From Enterobacteriaceae bacterium 4M9 (lineage in GTDB: Bacteria; Pseudomonadota; Gammaproteobacteria; Enterobacterales; Enterobacteriaceae): 64,000 nucleotides of DNA. Below the pieces are notes generated by a model, which had not been told where the DNA came from, searched no databases, and saw nothing but the letters and a program-made list of their open reading frames with translations. The DNA lies in the NCBI GenBank assembly GCA_010092695.1, contig JAADJJ010000001.1, positions 372,001-436,000 on the forward strand, written 5' to 3'. The position numbers and the translations under genes were made by a program. Each line of letters opens with the position of its first letter. The stretch's first letter is position 1. This document shows, piece by piece, positions 53,985-62,421 of the stretch.

Positions 53985-55937
53985 ATGTCGACTACGCCTC
54001 CTATTGTTGTTTTACGTAACGTCTGTCGTGAGTTCCAGGCCGGAGATCAGGCTATTCGGGTGCTCAACGACATCACGCTGACGATTCAACAGGGTGAAAT
54101 GGTGGCGATCATGGGCGCTTCCGGATCCGGCAAGTCAACGCTGATGAACATCATCGGCTGTCTGGACAGGCCAACGTCGGGCGAGGTTGTGATTAATGGC
54201 GACGCCGTGCAGGACGCTGACAATGTGCAGCTTGCTGAACTGCGCAGCCGCTATCTGGGGTTTATCTTCCAGCGCTACCATCTGATGCCGTATTTAACGG
54301 CAGAAGAAAACATTGCCATCCCTGCGCTGTACACCGCCATGCCAGAAGAAGAGCGCCGCAGCCGCACGATGGAACTGGCCGGCAAGCTGGGCCTTGAAAG
54401 CCGCTTACATCACCGCCCGGCACAGCTTTCTGGCGGTCAACAGCAGCGTGTCAGCGTTTGCCGTGCTTTGATTAATGGCGCGCGCGTCATTCTGGCCGAT
54501 GAACCCACCGGCGCGCTTGATAGCGCCAGCGGTAAAGCGCTGATGGATGTGTTACACCAGCTGCATGCCGATGGGCACACCGTCATTATCGTTACCCATG
54601 ACCGCAACGTGGCCGAGCAGGCGCAGCGCATCATCGAAATCAGCGATGGGCGCATTATTGCCGACGAGCTTAACCCGGCACGGATTTCACAACGTGAAGT
54701 ACAGGCGCTTGCTGCAGTAAAAGACAACGGCCGTGCTTCGCTGTGGCGCAGCCTGCATGAATCGCTGCGCATGGCCTGGCGCTCGCTGGTGGGCCACCGG
54801 ATGCGCGCTTTTCTCTCAATGCTAGGCATCATTATTGGTATTTCGTCAGTGGTGTCGTCAATGGCCGTGGGCGAAGGCGCACGTCAGGCCATCATGAGTG
54901 AAATCGGCAAGCTCGGGAGTACCACAATGGAAATTCGCCCCGGCACTGGCTGGGGTAACAAGCGTCAGGATATGGAACGTGCCCTGTCGATTGATGATAT
55001 TACCAGCCTGGAAAAGCTGCCGTGGGTAGTGGGTGCGTCGCCGGTGATGTCCATGTCTTCTACCGTGGTGCGTCAGGGGCTGGATTTCTCCATTATGCTC
55101 ACCGGCATTGCGGAAAACTATTTCTCGCTCCAGGGCATTCAGTTTGTGAAGGGATATGGTTTTACCAACCGTGATATCACCACGGGCGAGCCGGTGCTGG
55201 TGCTGGATGAAACCAGTTATGAAGCGCTGTTTGCCAAAGGTGAAGACCCTATCGATCATATTGTGCAAATCGGCGGCGCGCCGTGGCGCATCATTGGTGT
55301 GGCCAGCAGGCCTGGGCCGAAGCTGGTCGGTGGCTTCATCTCCGGCTGGGTGCCGTGGACTTCATTACAGCAGCGTATTTCTGGCGACAGGCCGCTTGAG
55401 TCCATTGTGTTGCGCTTTGATGAAGGGCTGAAGCCTAAAGAAGCCATCAGCCGTGTGGATCATCATCTGGTTCGCGAGCATGGTCGTAAGGACTTCTTTG
55501 CCCAGAACGATGACAAGCTGGCGACCGCGCTACAAAAAACCTCGGACTCTATGTCACTGCTGATTACCGCTATTGCCGCCATCTCACTGTTGGTAGGCGG
55601 CGTGGGCGTGATGAACATCATGCTGGTATCCGTGACTGAGCGTACCCATGAAATCGGTATTCGCCTGTCCGTGGGGGCACGGCCTTCAGACATCATGAAC
55701 CAGTTCCTGATTGAAGCGGTGATGATTTGCGCCCTTGGTGGGCTGATTGGCCTGGTGGGTTCCTGGATTGCCGGACAAGTCTTTGCGCTGGTCACGAACG
55801 AATTCTCTCTGGTCTTTACCTGGTTTCCGGTGGTTATTGCGTGTGGTTTCTCCGCGCTCATTGGTCTTACTTTTGGCTATTTCCCTGCCCGACGGGCAGC
55901 CAGGCTTAATCCTACGGAGGCGCTGGCCCGCGAATGA
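53985..55937 (+). CDS. MacB-like ABC exporter (ATPase plus FtsX-type permease)
   Basis: A 650-residue protein, the MacB length. The N-terminal ATPase has Walker A GASGSGKST, signature LSGGQQQR and Walker B VILADEPTGALD. TM1 (about 275-295) is followed by a periplasmic MacB_PCD domain and three C-terminal helices, with GVMNIMLVSVTERTHEIGIR typical of FtsX/MacB. MacB works from the periplasm: it drives substrates through MacA and an outer-membrane duct and does not itself cross them over the inner membrane. It could therefore expel a peptide or lipopeptide already moved by the C39 transporter. Overlaps the next gene by 4 bases. Confidence 0.94.
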   Translation: MSTTPPIVVLRNVCREFQAGDQAIRVLNDITLTIQQGEMVAIMGASGSGKSTLMNIIGCLDRPTSGEVVINGDAVQDADNVQLAELRSRYLGFIFQRYHLMPYLTAEENIAIPALYTAMPEEERRSRTMELAGKLGLESRLHHRPAQLSGGQQQRVSVCRALINGARVILADEPTGALDSASGKALMDVLHQLHADGHTVIIVTHDRNVAEQAQRIIEISDGRIIADELNPARISQREVQALAAVKDNGRASLWRSLHESLRMAWRSLVGHRMRAFLSMLGIIIGISSVVSSMAVGEGARQAIMSEIGKLGSTTMEIRPGTGWGNKRQDMERALSIDDITSLEKLPWVVGASPVMSMSSTVVRQGLDFSIMLTGIAENYFSLQGIQFVKGYGFTNRDITTGEPVLVLDETSYEALFAKGEDPIDHIVQIGGAPWRIIGVASRPGPKLVGGFISGWVPWTSLQQRISGDRPLESIVLRFDEGLKPKEAISRVDHHLVREHGRKDFFAQNDDKLATALQKTSDSMSLLITAIAAISLLVGGVGVMNIMLVSVTERTHEIGIRLSVGARPSDIMNQFLIEAVMICALGGLIGLVGSWIAGQVFALVTNEFSLVFTWFPVVIACGFSALIGLTFGYFPARRAARLNPTEALARE

Positions 55938-57331
55938 AACGATATACGCTTCTTTTTACCGCGCTGCTGCTTGCTGGTTGTGGCAGCTTTACCCGCAGCG
56001 ACTATCAGCAGCCGCTGCTGTCCATGCCGCAAACCTGGGAGCAGAAGGCAAGCCAGGACAAAGCGCGTCAGCTGGCGGCCGGTGATAACTGGTGGCAGGG
56101 CTTTGACGACACGCGCCTGACGCGGGTGATAAACCAGGTATTGCAGACGAATAACGATCTTGCTGCTGCGGCACTTACCCTCAAGCAGGCACGTTTGACT
56201 GCCGGGTTACGTAATACCAACCTGACGCCGGACGTCACGCTGGGCGGTAACGCCAGCAACACCAAAAACATCAGCAACGGCGTGTCGCCCACAGAGAACT
56301 ATAACTCTTCGCTGTCGCTCACCTACGAGCTGGATTTGTGGGGCAAGCTGGCGCGCACGCGTGAGCAATACGAGTGGCTGGCGAAAGCCAGTGAGCAGGA
56401 TTACCAGGCGACGGTGCTGTCCACGATTGGTACGACCGCACAGCTCTACTGGAGCATTGCGCTGGCAAACCAACAGATAAAGAACCTGAAAAAAAGCCAG
56501 GAGATTGCCGAGCAGACGCTGGAGCAGGTGGAGTCGTGGTATCGGGCCGGTAAGGTGGGTCAGCTGGATGTTTTACAGGCCCAACAAACCGTTATCAGCC
56601 GTCAGAACTCAGTGCGGACACAAATCCAGCAGCGTGAAAAATCACGCAATGCGCTGGCGCTGCTGCTCAACCGTCCAGCGGAACAACATGCGGATGAATC
56701 CACCCAGCTGGAAGCGGGTAAACGTGTGCCAATCGCTGCTTATACACCGCTGAATGTGATTTCCCGACGCCCTGACGTGCAGGCAGCGGAGTCACGCCTG
56801 CGCTCGGAGCTGTCCGGCTATGACGTTTCACGCCTGAGTTTTTATCCTTCACTGTCGCTCAATGCGGCACTAAACGCCGGCAGTTCAGCGTTCAGCCAGT
56901 GGTTCAACGCACCAACGCGCGTGCTGGGTGCTGGCCTGACGGCACCGTTTATTCAGTGGAACACGGTGCAGCTTACTATTGAGAGCGCCGGGGTTCAGGT
57001 ACAGCAGGCGGCGGTGTCGTTTCGTAAGACCGTTTATTCTGCGCTTTCAGAAGTGGATGACGCGATGGAACAGCGTCTGAGTGCCGATGAACAGCGGGAA
57101 AGATTGCAGCAGTCGCTGGCTATCAGCCAGAAACGCCTGAAGCTGACAGAAAGCCGCTACCGTGCCGGTGCGGTGGACTATCGGACCTTGCTTGATGCGC
57201 AGGATAATTTACTGACGCTGGAAAACAGCCTGGCGCAGACGCAGTACGATTACCTTTACGCCACGATGCAACTCTGGTTGGCGCAGGGAGGCGGTGAAGT
57301 ACAACAAAGGACGAACAGCAATGAACAATAA
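55934..57331 (+). CDS. NodT/OprM-type outer membrane efflux lipoprotein
   Basis: A 465-residue protein. The N-terminus is a lipoprotein signal with the lipobox LLAGC (Cys16). Two OEP repeats follow: LAAAALTLKQARLTAGLRN in the first, RPDVQAAESRLRSELSGYDV in the second, with GAVDYRTLLDAQDNLLTLEN near the end. This is the RND/MacAB-style duct family and differs from the TolC-like gene at 35415, which has no lipobox. It completes a MacA-MacB-OMF exporter as in PvdRT-OpmQ-type systems. The stop lies inside the start region of the ketosynthase gene (11-base overlap). Confidence 0.93.
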   Translation: MKRYTLLFTALLLAGCGSFTRSDYQQPLLSMPQTWEQKASQDKARQLAAGDNWWQGFDDTRLTRVINQVLQTNNDLAAAALTLKQARLTAGLRNTNLTPDVTLGGNASNTKNISNGVSPTENYNSSLSLTYELDLWGKLARTREQYEWLAKASEQDYQATVLSTIGTTAQLYWSIALANQQIKNLKKSQEIAEQTLEQVESWYRAGKVGQLDVLQAQQTVISRQNSVRTQIQQREKSRNALALLLNRPAEQHADESTQLEAGKRVPIAAYTPLNVISRRPDVQAAESRLRSELSGYDVSRLSFYPSLSLNAALNAGSSAFSQWFNAPTRVLGAGLTAPFIQWNTVQLTIESAGVQVQQAAVSFRKTVYSALSEVDDAMEQRLSADEQRERLQQSLAISQKRLKLTESRYRAGAVDYRTLLDAQDNLLTLENSLAQTQYDYLYATMQLWLAQGGGEVQQRTNSNEQ

Positions 57332-58571
57332 TAATTTTAAACGCGTAGTGATCACTGGCTACGGTGCGGTAACCCCGCTGGGCGCAACGGCGCAGGAAAG
57401 CTGGCAGGCCATTATGGACGGCAAGCTTGGCTATCGTTATGTGGATTACACGGCAGCGAATATTAATTCTCATTTTTTTGGCTTGATTGATGATGAGCCA
57501 AATCTGAAGGGCGTACCTGCGGCCATTCGCCGCCGCCTGCCGCGCTTTGCGCGCCTGACGCTGGGCGCTGCACGCCAGGCGGTGGCGATGGCATTTGGCG
57601 ACAGCGAACCCCAGGCGGTGTACTCACCGCTGGAGTGTGGTGTGATTATGGGCACCGGCTGGGGCGGCATGGATGAAAGCTATGTCGGCGCCAAAGACTA
57701 TTCGGCCAACGGTATTTCTTCACCGTTTAACTGCTTTTTGACCATGCCAAACGTGGCAACTGCGGCCTGTAGCCAGTTCTGGAACCTGCGTGGTTATCAG
57801 AACACGGCTATTGCCGCCTGTGCGACCGGAAACATGGTGATTGGTGATGCCTGGGAAGCCATCCGCAACGGGCGTTCCACCATGATGCTGGCGGGTTCCG
57901 GAGAATCCCTGACTACCGATTACGCCATCTGGAATATTGATGTGTTGGGTGCACTGTGCAAAGAGCCGCAGGACCCGACCAAAGCCTGCTGCCCGTTCAG
58001 CGCAGAGCGCAACGGTTTTGTACTCTCTGAAGGCGCTGCCGTTTTGTGCCTGGAAGAGCGCGACAGCGCGCTGGCGCGCGGTGCCACCATTCTTGGTGAA
58101 ATCACGGGCTACGCTAATTTCTCTGATGCTTTCGACTTTACCTCTCCGGCAGAAGACTGCCTGGCCCGTGTGCAGACGATTAACCGCGCGCTGGCACAGG
58201 CGGGGCTGGAGCCGCATCAGCTGGATTATATTAATGCGCACGGTACCTCAACGCCGCTTAACGATCTCAACGAAACGCAGGCAATGAAAATGGCATTGGG
58301 CCGCGCGGCGTATGACATCCCGGTTTCCAGCACCAAATCCTATTCTGGCCACCTGATTGCCGCTGCGGGCAGCTTTGAAAGCATTATCTGCCTGCAGGCG
58401 ATGGAGCACGGCATTATGCCTGCGACGGCGAACCTGAAAGTGGCAGATCCGCAGTGCGATCTGGACTATATCGCTGAAGGCCATCGTCGTGGTGAGATCC
58501 GCCGCACGCTGAATATGAGTTTTGGTTTTGGCGGCGCTAACGCCGCGCTGGTGCTGGAGAAACACGTGTGA
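57321..58571 (+). CDS. FabF-like beta-ketoacyl-ACP synthase
   Basis: 416 residues from the ATG at 57321, with AAAGGA 9 bases upstream; a longer frame from 57294 lacks a ribosome site. The condensing-enzyme triad is complete: C167 (AACATGNM), H307 (NAHGTSTPLND) and H344 (STKSYSGHLIAAAG), three residues offset from E. coli FabF (164/304/341). The Phe-gated C-terminus reads NMSFGFGGANAALVLEK. It can elongate an acyl-ACP with malonyl-ACP. Its place behind a peptide exporter, with its own dehydratase, ACP and reductase, argues for a special acyl chain and not general fatty-acid synthesis. It overlaps the dehydratase start by 4 bases. Confidence 0.93.
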   Translation: MNNNNFKRVVITGYGAVTPLGATAQESWQAIMDGKLGYRYVDYTAANINSHFFGLIDDEPNLKGVPAAIRRRLPRFARLTLGAARQAVAMAFGDSEPQAVYSPLECGVIMGTGWGGMDESYVGAKDYSANGISSPFNCFLTMPNVATAACSQFWNLRGYQNTAIAACATGNMVIGDAWEAIRNGRSTMMLAGSGESLTTDYAIWNIDVLGALCKEPQDPTKACCPFSAERNGFVLSEGAAVLCLEERDSALARGATILGEITGYANFSDAFDFTSPAEDCLARVQTINRALAQAGLEPHQLDYINAHGTSTPLNDLNETQAMKMALGRAAYDIPVSSTKSYSGHLIAAAGSFESIICLQAMEHGIMPATANLKVADPQCDLDYIAEGHRRGEIRRTLNMSFGFGGANAALVLEKHV

Positions 58572-59341
58572 GAACGCTGGTCTATACCCTCGACGATGCG
58601 CACCAGTGGGCGGCGTTTTCTGGCGACTATAACCCGGTGCATTTTGACCTCTCGCGGGGAGACGGCCAGCTGACCATTCACGGTATGCGGGCGTTGCTGG
58701 ATGTGAAATCGGCGCTCAGTGCACAAGCGCTGGACGCGTCTTTGCTTAAGTGCACGGTGCGGCTGCGTCGCCCGCTGCACTACGGCACGCCTTATCAGCT
58801 GGCTCAGGACAGCAGGCGAACGGCTGCAATGAATGTGACCGAGCCAGTGGACGGGCAGACCTGCCTTTCCTGCCAGCTTACCGCGCTGGAAAACGAGGAA
58901 GTGGTGGCGCCGGTTAGCGTAAGCACGCTGGATGCTGACGAACTGGCACACCTGGAGCAGGCCTTTTCACCGCTGCTGTCGCAAGCTCAGCAATGGCAAT
59001 TTCTTGATGCGCTGCTGTTTCGCCATCTTATTCATGACGCCGCACTGTTACGCCAGGAGGTGATTGCGACCAGCTTACCTCCCGGCGCAACACTTGACGC
59101 GGTTTTCTCTCAATGTCAGGTCGTGCAGACCCATCAGGAGTTGGTGTTTGATCGCCGCCTGCTGGCGTCCTGGACGCCTGGAACGTTTACACACCCGCTG
59201 GAAATCGGTGTTTTGCCTGCGCTGGTGGTTGGTGATGTTCAAAGCGGTGCCGTTGTGCGCATCGCTGCCACCATTAGCCAGGGAAATATCCGTATCAGCA
59301 ATGCAATCACGCTAAAAATCAGCCAACTGGCTACCAACTAA
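58568..59341 (+). CDS. MaoC-like hot-dog dehydratase/hydratase
   Basis: A 257-residue protein. The hydratase-2 motif is near the N-terminus: FSGDYNPVHFD with D20 and H25, followed by TIHGMRALLD. This is the active-site signature of (R)-specific enoyl hydratases and MaoC-type 3-hydroxyacyl dehydratases. The second half (about 130-257) is a weaker hot-dog-like region, as in double-hot-dog members. It would remove water from the 3-hydroxyacyl-ACP made by the reductase at 59608. No enoyl reductase is encoded in the cluster, so products could stay unsaturated or be finished by the host FabI. Starts in the ATGA overlap with the ketosynthase (GTG start). Confidence 0.82.
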   Translation: MRTLVYTLDDAHQWAAFSGDYNPVHFDLSRGDGQLTIHGMRALLDVKSALSAQALDASLLKCTVRLRRPLHYGTPYQLAQDSRRTAAMNVTEPVDGQTCLSCQLTALENEEVVAPVSVSTLDADELAHLEQAFSPLLSQAQQWQFLDALLFRHLIHDAALLRQEVIATSLPPGATLDAVFSQCQVVQTHQELVFDRRLLASWTPGTFTHPLEIGVLPALVVGDVQSGAVVRIAATISQGNIRISNAITLKISQLATN

Positions 59342-59354
59342 AAAGATAACCACT

Positions 59355-59606
59355 ATGAAAAATTACGATTCAATCTACGCCAAAGTAAGTGAAATGATCT
59401 GTGATGCCAAAGACCTGGACGCAGATGATCTTAATGCTGATGCACCGCTGACGGTACTGGATCTCGACAGCCTCGATTACGTGGAGCTGATGATCCTTGC
59501 CAAGCGCGAGTTTGGGCTGACGTTAACCCCAGAACTGTTTACCCAGCATCCGATGATGACGCTGCGTGAGCTGTGTGAGTACATTGAAAAAGAGACGGCG
59601 GCTTGA
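59355..59606 (+). CDS. Acyl carrier protein
   Basis: An 83-residue acidic protein with the four-helix ACP pattern. The phosphopantetheine serine is S39 in LDLDSLDYVEL, the usual DSLD form. It carries intermediates for the adjacent ketosynthase, dehydratase and reductase, and possibly donates the finished chain to the LpxL-like acyltransferase upstream. No phosphopantetheinyl transferase gene is in the window, so a host enzyme must activate it. It starts 13 bases after the dehydratase; the reductase ATG is one base after its stop. Confidence 0.93.
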   Translation: MKNYDSIYAKVSEMICDAKDLDADDLNADAPLTVLDLDSLDYVELMILAKREFGLTLTPELFTQHPMMTLRELCEYIEKETAA

Positions 59607-59607
59607 G

Positions 59608-60345
59608 ATGACGCAAAAATGGGTTCTGATCACGGGAGGTAGCCGGGGCATCGGCCAGGCGCTGGTGACAGGCTTACTCCCGCAGTGGAATGTCGTTTTC
59701 ACCGGGCGCAGTGAGGAAGGCATTGCGCGTACGCTTGAACTTGCGCAGAACGTGCAGAGCACAAACTGGGTTAAAGGTTTTAGCTGCGACGGTAAAGACG
59801 AACAGCGCGTGGGTGAGCTGGCGCAACAGATGCTGGATGAGTTTGGAGCGCCTGCGGCCATCGTGCATAACGCCGGCATTGCCAGAGATGCATTGCATAT
59901 TCATCAGGATGCAGAAGTATGGCGAGATGTGCTGGATAATAATCTTGTCTCTCTGGTTAACTGGAACCGACTTTTGCTACCTGCGATGATGATGCAGGGC
60001 GAGGGCTCGGTTGTAATGATGTCTTCAGTGACAGCGATTCGGGGTAACAGCGGCCAGACCGCTTATGCTGCCAGTAAGGCTGCCATGATGGGTATTGCAC
60101 GCTCTCTGGCGCGAGAAGTGGGACGTTTCGGTATCCGGGTAAACTGCCTGGCGCCGGGTCTTATCGAAAGTGATATGACCCAGGCTATCCCGGAGACGAA
60201 GCTTAAGGCTATGCGCCAGGAAATCCCGCTGCGACGTCTTGGCCTTGTTGAAGAGGTCACGGGTTCGGTTGCTTTTCTGATTGGTGATAGCAGCCGCTAT
60301 CTGACCGGACAGACGCTGGTGCTGGACGGCGGACTTTCTGCCTGA
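59608..60345 (+). CDS. FabG-like 3-oxoacyl-ACP reductase
   Basis: 245 residues from the ATG at 59608 (a longer frame from 59566 overlaps the ACP gene and is unlikely). It is a classical short-chain dehydrogenase: NADPH motif TGGSRGIG (9-16), NAG (88-90), catalytic serine in MMSSVTA (S139/S140), Y153 and K157 (YAASK), and the C-terminal GQTLVLDGG. It reduces 3-ketoacyl-ACP and completes a ketosynthase-reductase-dehydratase cycle. It is the last gene of the run, and a terminator-like hairpin follows within 15 bases. Confidence 0.93.
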   Translation: MTQKWVLITGGSRGIGQALVTGLLPQWNVVFTGRSEEGIARTLELAQNVQSTNWVKGFSCDGKDEQRVGELAQQMLDEFGAPAAIVHNAGIARDALHIHQDAEVWRDVLDNNLVSLVNWNRLLLPAMMMQGEGSVVMMSSVTAIRGNSGQTAYAASKAAMMGIARSLAREVGRFGIRVNCLAPGLIESDMTQAIPETKLKAMRQEIPLRRLGLVEEVTGSVAFLIGDSSRYLTGQTLVLDGGLSA

Positions 60346-60356
60346 CATTGTTGAAT

Positions 60357-60394
60357 AGCCGTGTCGCTTGCGCGCGGCTTGTTCTTTCTTGTTT
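60357..60394 (+). terminator. Probable terminator after the fabG-like gene
   Basis: A 7-bp stem including one G-U pair (60357-60363 with 60373-60379) and a T-rich tail (60380-60394, interrupted by C and G). It lies 12 bases after the reductase stop and would end the peptide/lipid operon. Confidence 0.55.
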
Positions 60395-60424
60395 GTAACT
60401 GCGTACTCTTGCTTCTCCTGGCCT

Positions 60425-60480
60425 GGCTCACGGCTCACGGCTCACGGCTCACGGCTCACGGCTCACGGCTCACGGCTCAC
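60425..60480. repeat. Eight tandem copies of the 7-bp unit GGCTCAC
   Basis: Exactly eight perfect heptamers in 56 bp, with degenerate CTCACC copies just after. Because 7 is not a multiple of 3, slippage would shift any frame crossing it; outside a gene it could alter promoter spacing or RNA structure. Located 80 bp past the fabG-like stop. Confidence 0.97.
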
Positions 60481-61039
60481 GGCACAGCTCACCACTCACC
60501 ACCCGTCACTGCTGGCGTATGCTCTTCAGGCGACATCGTGATGGGCATTTACGCCCACGCCTCTTTTGCTGCCTGTCATACCGATCTGCGCCGTGCCATT
60601 TCCTGTCAATACCCATACCTGCCTGAGAGCGCTGTTCTGGCGAAATAAGGTGGAATATCTCCCCATGAGTATTATCAGATAATTTTTGTGGGTGGATTTT
60701 CTAAAAACTCATTAGAAGCAGCTAAAAGCAGCCTATAAAACAGAGGTATTACTTATAAATGAAATGCCATTTTTAATGGTTTGCTTAAATAGTTATTCAT
60801 TGCCATCAGCAGTGAGTCTGGAATGTGAGGGACGCGCGCTGTGCATTTTACACCATGAAAACGCAAGCCTGTGCCGTGGTTAGGATCATGAAAAGGAGGC
60901 CGGTATTGGAGATAACCTTTTGATATATGCTTTCCCGGCAAGTTATCTGGAAACAGCTAAATATGGATTCCAGATGCGTGGTGGTTAACATTCGATAAAT
61001 ATAAGCATTCAGGCACCTGGGCCGGTCGGGTTTAGCTAA

Positions 61040-61513
61040 CTATCTTTTTCGACACCCATACTTCGGGAAGAGATTGTTACCAAAGAGCAACATATTATTG
61101 GGCATTTTTTTAATATAGATAAGCTGGGTGTCACCATCGTGAGAGAATAGCAAGTCACTTGCAAAGTTATCGTCAATATTATCGGCATTATATCGCGATA
61201 TACTGATATTTTTGATGCGATAAAAATGGGAGTTGTTGCTGTGGTTTTTGTACTCGATTTGCATGCTACGAGAGATGATGTACTTCTTGTTGTTGCGTGT
61301 CATCAGCCCATCCATGTTGAGGAAAAGGTACTTGCCGCTGGCCTCCAGCGTGATCAAGCCATCTGCAAGAATAGACTCATCGTTTATCTTTTGCACAACG
61401 GAGAAGTTCGATTCACAAAAAAATGGCGGTGCGGTGTTGCGGGTATAGGTGACCCAGCCGAGTACGAGGGTCAGTCCAATGCAGATAAGTGTAATAGCCA
61501 TTTTATTACGCAT
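61040..61513 (-). CDS. FidL-like membrane protein
   Basis: A 157-residue protein with one N-terminal membrane helix (about 4-22) and a periplasmic domain with two cysteines (FFCESNF and the C-terminal KYGCRKR). Small proteins of this kind (FidL family) are encoded beside CadC-like regulators such as MarT in Salmonella SPI-3. Here it overlaps the end of the MarT-like gene by 8 bases, so it is translationally coupled to it. It probably modulates the sensor function of that regulator, as a small partner protein would; this is inference from context. Confidence 0.75.
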   Translation of the reverse strand: MRNKMAITLICIGLTLVLGWVTYTRNTAPPFFCESNFSVVQKINDESILADGLITLEASGKYLFLNMDGLMTRNNKKYIISRSMQIEYKNHSNNSHFYRIKNISISRYNADNIDDNFASDLLFSHDGDTQLIYIKKMPNNMLLFGNNLFPKYGCRKR

Positions 61514-62249
61514 TTTCTTTTTCTCTGAAATAATAGCTTATACATTTATTATTGGATGAGATACATTCAATAAACAACATCTGACTGTTTATACCTAACG
61601 CACTGTTTATCTGTAATTTATCAATATAGATTTCTTTTTCTATTGAACAGTCGAGTTTGCCAGTGTTCTGTGTTGTTGCATTGATAATGTCATTAATATC
61701 TTTATCAGAAAAAGAGGATGGTGAAAAAATAACGCACTTACCCTGTTGCATTCTTTTTGTTGTCGTGTCATTAGGAATGCTTTCTGGCTTAAATAACATA
61801 AACGGAAAGGACATTAGCAGCAGGATAATAATGGGTAAATAATGGATGGCATGAAAGTGGGAGCTTTTCTTAACCGGCTTAATATCGTCGGTGAAGAAAT
61901 TATCTGCACTTTGATCATTAAAAGAGTCGACAGCCACATCTTCTGAAATACGAAAGCCTACCCGCGGTATAGTAACAATAACATCCTTTTCCATGCCTAA
62001 TTCAAAAAAGTTTTTTCTTAAGATAGAAATATATTGATTCAGGTTGCTGTTTGAGGAGCGTGCACCATGCTGGTCAAAGACAGACTCAAATATTTCCTCA
62101 CGCGAAAGAACATCTCTTCGATGATTAAGCAACTTAGCCAGCAAGCGTGCTGATGTCAGAGAAAGCTCTATACTATCCCCGGTCATTTGATTGACCAGAG
62201 TAGCATTTTCTGTATCAAACTGGAGCAGTTTCTCTATATCAAAAATCAT
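61506..62249 (-). CDS. CadC/ToxR-like transmembrane transcriptional regulator (MarT-like)
   Basis: 247 residues from the ATG at 62249, which has GGAGA 5 bases upstream (a GTG at 62261 overlaps that site). Residues 1-105 form a winged-helix DNA-binding domain (LSLTSARLLAKLLNHRRDVL, IPRVGFRI). One membrane helix follows (about 137-157), then a small periplasmic domain with three cysteines (GKCVIF, KLDCSIE, ECISSNNKC region). The layout fits ToxR/CadC/MarT. MarT activates an autotransporter gene (misL) in Salmonella; the autotransporters and fimbriae in this window are possible targets. Paired with the FidL-like gene. Confidence 0.87.
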   Translation of the reverse strand: MIFDIEKLLQFDTENATLVNQMTGDSIELSLTSARLLAKLLNHRRDVLSREEIFESVFDQHGARSSNSNLNQYISILRKNFFELGMEKDVIVTIPRVGFRISEDVAVDSFNDQSADNFFTDDIKPVKKSSHFHAIHYLPIIILLLMSFPFMLFKPESIPNDTTTKRMQQGKCVIFSPSSFSDKDINDIINATTQNTGKLDCSIEKEIYIDKLQINSALGINSQMLFIECISSNNKCISYYFREKENA

Positions 62250-62421
62250 GCTTGTCTCCACACCGTGATCAAAATCTCTCTCTTAATTTAGAGCTTTAAG
62301 AAGAAAAACACATAAATATAAGATAAAAATCCTGTTCTCTCACTCATTGCCAGCTAATGTTGTTGTGGCTATCTGAAGGCGGCACCATGACAGTATCATT
62401 TCATAACAAAGGATTGTTGAC

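Larger units (their letters stand above)
60346..61039. other. Intergenic region with heptanucleotide repeats
   Basis: 694 bp between the lipid genes and the fidL-like gene. It contains the probable terminator and the 8-copy GGCTCAC array (60425-60480). A GTG-started frame crosses the array (60361-60648) and encodes repeated LTAHGSR, but it has no ribosome site and starts inside the terminator, so I do not call it a gene. The right half is AT-rich and featureless. Confidence 0.6.

Noticed and set aside
60361..60648. 95-codon GTG-started frame crossing the heptamer array
   Set aside because: Starts inside a probable terminator, has no ribosome site and no family match. Kept only as a possibility in the repeat finding.
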